Assembly: GCF_028618695.1 (NCBI RefSeq) | Contig: NZ_JAQIVI010000065.1 | Span: forward strand, 467-19,365 | Length of the DNA stretch: 18,899 bases | Origin: Natrinema soli | GTDB lineage: Archaea; Halobacteriota; Halobacteria; Halobacteriales; Natrialbaceae | Reading direction: 5' to 3' | Part shown: positions 13,943 to 18,899 of the stretch, piece after piece | Layout: the number at the start of each line of letters is the position of its first letter | Numbering within the stretch: position 1 is the stretch's first letter | The notes under the pieces: model-generated | Told to the model about the DNA's origin: nothing | The model's database searches: none | Seen by the model: the letters and a program-made list of their open reading frames with translations, nothing else | Position numbers and translations under genes: made by a program

Positions 13943-14320
13943 TTACTCGGTGGAGTCTTTTGGATCGACAGGTGCGATGTACTTGTTCTTCCAGGAATTC
14001 CCCTCACGCCACTGCCAGTAATAATATTTGTAGCCGGGTTTCGTTTCCTTGACCGTGATATACGCACCACTGGTGGCTACTCCCTCATAGTCAGTGGGAT
14101 CGATCGAAATCCCGCGTTCTTCGAGGGTGGTCTGTTCATCGTCAGTGATCGAGTCACGTTCTCGAGTTTCAGCGACTTCACGCTCGTGTTCGGCGCGTTT
14201 CCAGCGAGCAAGTTGGTCAGCATATCTACTCACTTGGTCGAGGCGGTTGGGTGGTTGGCGTTCGAGTGGCTCGCGGAGGGTCTTTGGAAGATCGGGAGGT
14301 TCTGGTTTCTCTGCGGTCAT
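13943..14320 (-). CDS. Small plasmid-type protein with C-terminal YYYWQWR motif (DUF6788-like)
   Basis: The 125-residue protein has a Pro-rich charged N-terminus, a central coiled-coil-like stretch (about residues 25-60, RAEHEREVAETRERD) and a beta-rich C-terminus containing PGYKYYYWQWREGNSWKN. The C-terminal pattern recalls small proteins common on haloarchaeal plasmids and proviruses, often annotated DUF6788; the link is by memory of the motif and not certain. No membrane segment or catalytic motif is visible. It is transcribed away from the HNH-containing gene set. Its promoter lies inside a perfect 12-base inverted repeat, so it may be tightly repressed or autoregulated. Confidence 0.65.
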   Translation of the reverse strand: MTAEKPEPPDLPKTLREPLERQPPNRLDQVSRYADQLARWKRAEHEREVAETRERDSITDDEQTTLEERGISIDPTDYEGVATSGAYITVKETKPGYKYYYWQWREGNSWKNKYIAPVDPKDSTE

Positions 14321-14329
14321 CCCGGTTCT

Positions 14330-14375
14330 GTGTTACCCCACAGCGCGTAGAATTATATACATCGTGGGGTAACAC
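14330..14375 (-). promoter_or_regulatory. Promoter enclosed in a perfect 12-base inverted repeat
   Basis: GTGTTACCCCAC (14330-14341) and GTGGGGTAACAC (14364-14375) are perfect inverted arms with 22 bases between them. The loop contains the TATA-like TTATATA at 14353-14359, about 36 bases before the start at 14320. One arm covers the expected transcription start and the other lies just upstream of the TATA box, 34 bases centre to centre (three turns). This is the layout of a two-site repressor. Confidence 0.65.
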
Positions 14376-14429
14376 CCTTGCCACTTGCCCAAGTAACTAT
14401 ATATGTTCGGACATAAACTATCAGATGAT

Positions 14430-14585
14430 ATGCGTCGTCGAAGAGTCCTCGCTGGGTGTCTTGGTTCGGGCACTGATAAAAGCGTGCTCAAGGGGGTTAC
14501 TGAGGTCGGCTGGGTTCTCGAGATCACAGTATCGGTAGTCGAGTATGACTTTGGCGAGCTGCAAGCGAGGGACGACATCGAATGA
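14430..14585 (+). CDS. Possible 51-residue leader ORF overlapping the HNH gene
   Basis: A TATA-like CTATATATG at 14396-14404 would start transcription near 14425, just before the ATG at 14430. The ORF reads MRRRRVLAGCLGSGTDKSVL and ends in a TGA that overlaps the HNH start as ATGA (14582-14585), which suggests coupling. An earlier ATG at 14403 lies on the TATA element and is unlikely. Against it, the opposite strand here reads more protein-like, so this ORF may be a by-product. Confidence 0.3.
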   Translation: MRRRRVLAGCLGSGTDKSVLKGVTEVGWVLEITVSVVEYDFGELQARDDIE

Positions 14586-15247
14586 GCACACTCGAGGCCC
14601 AGATTGAGTCACGCTATGACGATCCTGATACGTATTCGGGGAATCGTCCGCCAGACTGGGAAGCCCGCCGAAAGACGGTCTACCGGCACGACGACTGGAC
14701 GTGCCAAGCGTGCGGTCGACAAAGCGGTCCGCATGCGGGTGACGAGGGGGTTCGGCTCCACGCCCACCACATCGTTCCGTTGTCGGACGGTGGATCGAAC
14801 CGGCTGTCAAATCTAGAAACGCTATGCGAACCGTGCCACCAGGGCCATCATGACCACGATATCTTTACTGGCGACTGGGTCGGTGATGGTCCGCGCGTGT
14901 ACACGGTTGGGTCACTGCGAGCGACTGCACGCGGGATTTTTGCTGCGCTGGCAATCGCTCTGTGGATCGTCCTCGTTGCTCGGCTGATCGCGCTCTCAGG
15001 AGGATATCCCCCGATGGCAATGGAGATTGAGGCTGTACTCCTAGTGGGAGCGACGCTGCTGGGAAGTGTGGTGGTTATTTCGAAACCACTCCTCGTCACG
15101 AGTGTACTGGGAATCGTGGCCGCTGCGATAACGACATTTGCCTGGGCCGACTTTGGACTGAGCCCCGAATTCGGACTCATTGGGGCGATCGTGTGGCCGC
15201 CAGTCATCCTCGGGGCATGGGAAATTTTCTGTGACTATATACAGTGA
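14582..15247 (+). CDS. HNH nuclease fused to a multi-pass membrane domain
   Basis: The 221-residue protein starts with a soluble HNH domain (about residues 20-100). Zinc-knuckle cysteines Cys41 and Cys44 (WTCQACG), the HNH core at His60, His62 and His63 (LHAHHIVPLSDGG), an Asn in SNLETLC, and a second CxxC at Cys82 and Cys85 make up the fold. From about residue 110 it has four hydrophobic helices (about 117-139, 148-166, 168-187, 196-215), so the nuclease should be tethered to the membrane facing the cytoplasm. HNH domains usually occur in soluble restriction, homing or phage terminase-linked nucleases, so the fusion is unusual. The start overlaps the preceding ORF by ATGA. It precedes the pilin-like and surface genes and may take part in DNA processing during transfer or in defence. 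Confidence 0.85.
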   Translation: MSTLEAQIESRYDDPDTYSGNRPPDWEARRKTVYRHDDWTCQACGRQSGPHAGDEGVRLHAHHIVPLSDGGSNRLSNLETLCEPCHQGHHDHDIFTGDWVGDGPRVYTVGSLRATARGIFAALAIALWIVLVARLIALSGGYPPMAMEIEAVLLVGATLLGSVVVISKPLLVTSVLGIVAAAITTFAWADFGLSPEFGLIGAIVWPPVILGAWEIFCDYIQ

Positions 15248-15280
15248 TCGTTCTACTTGTGTCCACGCCTATATCTAGGA

Positions 15281-15290
15281 TTAAATATAA
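15281..15290 (+). promoter_or_regulatory. TATA box of the pilin-like/surface protein operon
   Basis: TTAAATATAA is centred about 28 bases upstream of the ATG at 15315, ideal for a leaderless transcript. It likely drives the pilin-like gene and the genes after it. Confidence 0.55.
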
Positions 15291-15314
15291 ATACTAGCAC
15301 CTAAGAGAGCGAGT

Positions 15315-15653
15315 ATGGCACGCAAAATGAAAGGTGCCCAAGTCCTGATCGCCCTGTTCGCTTTCATTGCAACTACTGGGATAGCTGCTGCCCAGGAGAG
15401 CGAGATCAACAACTCGCTGTCGGAGATTGAGTCATTCGTCGCAACAACACTCGGCCAGATCGGTGTCATCGTCTTTCTCGTTGGTGCCGCTGCCTGGTTC
15501 GTCTCCCGCAAACATGCCGACCGTGCCCAGTGGGGCTGGCGAGGTATGTGGGGCGGCGCTGGGATGATCGTTCTCTCGGTCAGCTACAACGTGTTCGTGA
15601 CGCTCTTCGAAAACCTCGCCCCGGGAATGGTCATCCCCTGGATCGCCTTCTAA
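15315..15653 (+). CDS. Small two-helix membrane protein with signal peptide (VirB2/TrbC pilin-like)
   Basis: The 112-residue protein has a cleavable signal (MARKMKGAQVLIALFAFIAT and on to AAAQ, about residues 1-27), a short polar stretch and two hydrophobic helices (about 45-63 and 77-97) separated by a basic loop, RKHADRAQWGWRG. Size and layout match VirB2/TrbC-type conjugative pilins, where the signal is removed and two helices pack into the pilus. The sequence itself does not identify the family. It is first in a set with a large surface protein and a polytopic VirB6-like protein. A good TATA box lies 28 bases upstream. Confidence 0.6.
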   Translation: MARKMKGAQVLIALFAFIATTGIAAAQESEINNSLSEIESFVATTLGQIGVIVFLVGAAAWFVSRKHADRAQWGWRGMWGGAGMIVLSVSYNVFVTLFENLAPGMVIPWIAF

Positions 15654-15720
15654 GTAGCACATCCAACAGAATCACGACTTACCCCTCAATCGACTCCCCC
15701 CTCACCCCCCACACCCACGA

Positions 15721-17595
15721 ATGGATGGCCAACGATTGTCGCTTGTACTGCTCCTAGTTGTTACCCTGACACTTTCAATTAGCGGTGCAGCGACGATGTC
15801 CACCGCGGAGACAACGGCCAACGAAACAGACATCTTCATCTCCGATAAACCGGATCCCAAGGCTGGCTCAGTCCCACCGTTCGTGCTCCCAGACCTCGAG
15901 GAAGTCGATGAAGAAGAGAATATTTCGGTAGCAGAGCTGAGTCAAATACGCGATTTCCACTATTCGACGACCCAACCCCCGTATCAGGTCGGCCTGGATC
16001 AGCAGACAATGCAAGAGTACCGCCTCGAGCAACTCGAGTCGATCGAGCGCAACGAGTCGACGAGTCTCTGGCTCCCCGACTCGAAACGCTCGAACGGCAC
16101 GCTTGTCACAGACGCTCACGTAACGATCCTTGGGACAGCAGAGGGGACACAAACCCGTCTCGAGTCGGACGCAGGAGACCAGTACGGGAATGAGAGTGAG
16201 TTATTGCTGGTACCGCGTGACGGGACGGTCCTCACCCACCTTGATTATTCGACTCGCATCCCGGAGGGGACCTGCGTCACGACCGACCAGACCCGGACCT
16301 GCCTCAATGTCACACTCCTCGATCAAGAAACCGACCGGACACTCAAGATTGGGAACCAATCCTGGAGTGGCGATCCAGAGACGCCCCACCAGCTCGACTA
16401 CGCGGACGCGAACGCGAGCGGGGCGACAACGATGGAGGTGGAAGCGACGATCACCTCGAGGCTTGCAGTCCAGGAGACCACCTACGTCCGTGAGGGGACT
16501 GACTGGGTGCTGTCGAATACAACCGACAATGAGACGCTCGAACTCTCCCACATGGTCCAAGACGAGGCTCCCGTTGTCGTCACGACGAACCAAGAGCTGT
16601 CGATCGAGCAGACGATAATCGAATCAGACGACGGCATCGACCGGCTCATCCTCGAGTTCGATGGCCCGGAGACGCTCCATGACCGTCGGCTCTGGAGTAC
16701 TGCGACGTTCGAAGAAGGCGCTGGCAAGATCGAGAATATCTGGGGCGTCTACTCCCAGCGCCAGTATGAGACCGGCACTCGGGGTCAGCGGCCAGGTGAT
16801 GAGCTACCGATTTCGCCGGATCAAACCGAGTCCAATACGACGGTACCAGTGCTCAACGACGCATCGTCAGGAGTGTCGACAGGGAATGAGACGCTCGAGC
16901 AACAACTTCTAGCGCCAGCGACCCACCAAGAGACCGTTCCGTTCCCGAACGTCCTCGAGAAGCAACTCGCCGCACAGCGAGAGCGGCCCACACTTGATGG
17001 AGAACAGAATACCAGCATCGCGAACCCACCAGAACTAGCTAGTTCGAACAGCTTCAGCTTCGCATCCGAACCAGCATCGCTCGATGGGGACGTCAATCTC
17101 TCCTCGGTCGAACCGCGTGGACAGACGACGCTCACCATTACAAACGCAGAACAGCCAATCACAGAGGTTCGCGATATCCACGGCGATCCAATCCCGGTGT
17201 CGACACAGACTGTCCAAGAGCGCGACGCCCAACTCGAGACGGCGATCCTCAACGACACGCACGCAGAGCTCCACCTGTTCGAGGGGGAGACCGGCGAAGC
17301 GCTTGGCAACGAGACACTCTGGCTCCACGGGGCTGCCCAGGGACAGGTTACGACCGACTCGGATGGAACTGCAGTCGTCGAACGGCGTGACCTCTACGTG
17401 ACGGCTTCGTTCACGGGTGAGACTGATCCAGTGGAAGAAGTGTACTACGGACCAGCTGAGGCCCAGATCACGTTCCAGCCAGAGGCGTTCAATATCTACC
17501 AGCTACTGATGAGCTTCACTGGGGCATTCGTCTCGATCATCGCATTTGTGATCTTGTACATTCCGTTCGCGTATATGAGAGATGCAAACAAATGA
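15721..17595 (+). CDS. Large exported surface protein with single C-terminal membrane anchor
   Basis: The 624-residue protein starts with a Sec-type signal (about residues 1-29), has a long acidic Ser/Thr/Asn-rich ectodomain and ends with one helix (about 597-618) followed by a short basic tail. Many N-x-S/T sequons (NET, NES, NGT, NVT, NQS) suggest heavy N-glycosylation. Residues about 515-590 look like a beta-sandwich (transthyretin/CNA-B-like), with HAELHLFEGETGEALGNETL and QVTTDSDGTAVVERRDLYV. No enzymatic motif was seen and I do not recognise the family. The start follows the pilin-like gene by 67 bases and the end overlaps the next start by 14 bases, so the three are likely co-transcribed. 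It could be an adhesin or a cell-contact part of a transfer apparatus. Confidence 0.75.
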   Translation: MDGQRLSLVLLLVVTLTLSISGAATMSTAETTANETDIFISDKPDPKAGSVPPFVLPDLEEVDEEENISVAELSQIRDFHYSTTQPPYQVGLDQQTMQEYRLEQLESIERNESTSLWLPDSKRSNGTLVTDAHVTILGTAEGTQTRLESDAGDQYGNESELLLVPRDGTVLTHLDYSTRIPEGTCVTTDQTRTCLNVTLLDQETDRTLKIGNQSWSGDPETPHQLDYADANASGATTMEVEATITSRLAVQETTYVREGTDWVLSNTTDNETLELSHMVQDEAPVVVTTNQELSIEQTIIESDDGIDRLILEFDGPETLHDRRLWSTATFEEGAGKIENIWGVYSQRQYETGTRGQRPGDELPISPDQTESNTTVPVLNDASSGVSTGNETLEQQLLAPATHQETVPFPNVLEKQLAAQRERPTLDGEQNTSIANPPELASSNSFSFASEPASLDGDVNLSSVEPRGQTTLTITNAEQPITEVRDIHGDPIPVSTQTVQERDAQLETAILNDTHAELHLFEGETGEALGNETLWLHGAAQGQVTTDSDGTAVVERRDLYVTASFTGETDPVEEVYYGPAEAQITFQPEAFNIYQLLMSFTGAFVSIIAFVILYIPFAYMRDANK

Positions 17596-18899
17596 GGCTT
17601 CGAACTCGACCCAGCACAGTGAGACTGAACAGCCCCTCCACGGCAGCCACGCCCATAACAGAGACCCCATCCAACCCATGACCGGATTCAGATTGCCCGT
17701 TTCGATCACAAGCATCACAGAAAGCGTTGACCTCACGACACTGGTGTCGGCCCAGAAGAGCAGTGCCTTCCTTCCAGTTGACGGCGACCCCCTCACCGTC
17801 GCGTTTATCTCCGGCTGGGTCTCGGACTTTTTCACCTACATCCTGTCCGGAATCATTGGGTTCATCAGTAGCCTCATCGCGAACGGCATTCGTTCGTTCA
17901 TCATCTTTGACAGCCCCTATAATGATCCGACGATGCAGGGTGCCTTCCAGCACAATCTGGATATCTTCCCTCAACTGCTGGTGATCGTCTTCATGGCCGG
18001 GATTGCCTCCAAGCCGTTCGCCGATCGACGTGAGGTGACGAATTTCATGCTGGTCTGGAAAACGTTGAAGGTGATCATCTTCGTGGCCGTTGCCCGCCAG
18101 ATCATGCACTTTAGTCTCCTTTTGACGAATGCGATCATTCTGCATGTCTATGCCGATGATTATGGCGCTGCGTTCGGCCCCAAGGTTCTCGAGGCTGGAT
18201 TCGGCGGGGCAGCCGCGCTGGGCGCTGGTTCCATCATCGGTGGGATCATCATCAGCTTAGTCTCCGTCGCGGGTATCTTGCTCGCCCTCGGGGTCTTTGT
18301 GTTTCGCGAGTTCTTGTTCCACGCGACGTTCATTTTGCTCCCGATTCTGGGGGCCATGTTGTACCTGAATTTCGGTCCACTTCGCCACAGCTCGTCGATC
18401 GCGAAAACGCTCTTGCGGGCGACAGCGTACATGCTGCTCGCAGGAATCGTGATGGCCGGGCTGTTGCAGACAGGTGCGGCAGCCGTCGGGGCGTATTCGG
18501 ATGTCGCTGTCCAGGGCGAGCAAGCAACTGAGGCAGAGTTTGGCGAACTTATCGAAGCAATGCTCTTCTGGCTGATCGGGCTGGTCGCCCCCGCGGCCGT
18601 CGGGCTGAAAGCAGCCATGATGGCGGGGATGTCGCCGAGAGGCCTCGGTCGGAGTGCAAAGAGCAGCTCGAGTTCTCAAACGCAACCCTCTTCATCGACC
18701 CAGTCAGGTGGGAAGTCGCGACGCACTAAACTGATGGAGCAGGCGAGGTACGGAGGAGCGAGAAGTGCCAGATGGGGCGACAGAAAGACAGGCGGAAGGG
18801 CGAGCAGTGCTGCCAGCAGAATGGGATCACGTGTAGGCCAAACGAAAGCAGCAGTTGGGAGTGCAGCCACGTCGAAAGCCCCGCGCTTAGTTGATGCAG
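17582..18899 (+). CDS. Polytopic VirB6/TrbL-like membrane protein, cut by the right window edge
   Basis: An open frame from the ATG at 17582 to the right edge gives 439 residues without a stop. After a hydrophilic N-terminus (to about 65) it has about seven hydrophobic segments, near 80-104, 128-145, 160-190, 208-240, 247-262, 276-298 and 322-348. The tail from about 350 is Ser/Gly/Arg-rich. A soluble ends/multi-TM middle/long basic tail is the layout of VirB6/TrbL proteins, the inner-membrane channel part of type IV secretion and conjugation systems. A start at Met33 (17678) is possible. It overlaps the surface protein gene by 14 bases, so translation is probably coupled. The identification is structural, not by a unique motif; the VirB4-type ATPase expected next would lie outside the window. 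Confidence 0.65.
   Translation, partial: MQTNEASNSTQHSETEQPLHGSHAHNRDPIQPMTGFRLPVSITSITESVDLTTLVSAQKSSAFLPVDGDPLTVAFISGWVSDFFTYILSGIIGFISSLIANGIRSFIIFDSPYNDPTMQGAFQHNLDIFPQLLVIVFMAGIASKPFADRREVTNFMLVWKTLKVIIFVAVARQIMHFSLLLTNAIILHVYADDYGAAFGPKVLEAGFGGAAALGAGSIIGGIIISLVSVAGILLALGVFVFREFLFHATFILLPILGAMLYLNFGPLRHSSSIAKTLLRATAYMLLAGIVMAGLLQTGAAAVGAYSDVAVQGEQATEAEFGELIEAMLFWLIGLVAPAAVGLKAAMMAGMSPRGLGRSAKSSSSSQTQPSSSTQSGGKSRRTKLMEQARYGGARSARWGDRKTGGRASSAASRMGSRVGQTKAAVGSAATSKAPRLVDA

Noticed and set aside
17503..18870. Minus-strand ORFs of 140-200 codons
   Set aside because: They are antisense to the surface and VirB6-like genes and show no haloarchaeal protein character.

Overview
The window looks haloarchaeal (class Halobacteria). 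The proteins are acidic, codons favour G or C at the third position, starts are mostly leaderless behind TATA-like boxes about 25-30 bases upstream, and there are two Tat-lipobox blue-copper (halocyanin-type) lipoproteins and haloarchaeal-type IS transposases. Long AT-rich spacers, many decayed genes and conjugation-like membrane proteins suggest a plasmid, megaplasmid or integrated element rather than core chromosome.

Layout. (1) 1-1480: an insertion-sequence scar, with an intact IS5/ISH1-type transposase (417-1232, minus) between two pieces of another transposase family. (2) 1583-1930: a small unrecognised acidic protein. (3) 2321-4687: a compact cassette of a winged-HTH regulator, a PIN-domain protein (ATGA overlap) and a tyrosine recombinase, preceded by a perfect 20-base inverted repeat at the promoter. 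(4) 5135-5734: a halocyanin-like copper lipoprotein flanked by low-complexity Gly/Asn/Thr repeats. (5) 6001-8560: a gene graveyard with a frameshifted DDE transposase, an intact YdjM/DUF457-like membrane protein on the minus strand, and a CoiA-like nuclease broken by several frameshifts. (6) 8660-9839: a 34-residue small ORF and an Asp-box beta-propeller protein. (7) 9937-12699: a ZIP metal transporter (minus) and a flavin monooxygenase-like oxidoreductase (plus), separated by about 700 bases holding metal-regulator-like palindromes. (8) 12855-12967: a 103-base MITE-like element with a clear 5-base target duplication. (9) 13067-14320, minus: a second blue-copper lipoprotein with a His-rich tail, then a small plasmid-type protein whose promoter sits inside a 12+12-base inverted repeat. 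(10) 14430-18899, plus: an HNH nuclease fused to membrane helices, a two-helix pilin-like protein, a 624-residue glycoprotein-like surface protein and a polytopic VirB6/TrbL-like protein that runs off the right edge.

How they may work together (inference): regions 3 and 10 look like the maintenance/recombination and transfer-surface parts of a mobile element. Regions 4, 7 and 8-9 carry redox and metal-handling cargo (two copper proteins, ZIP transporter, FAD enzyme). No rRNA, tRNA or CRISPR array was seen.
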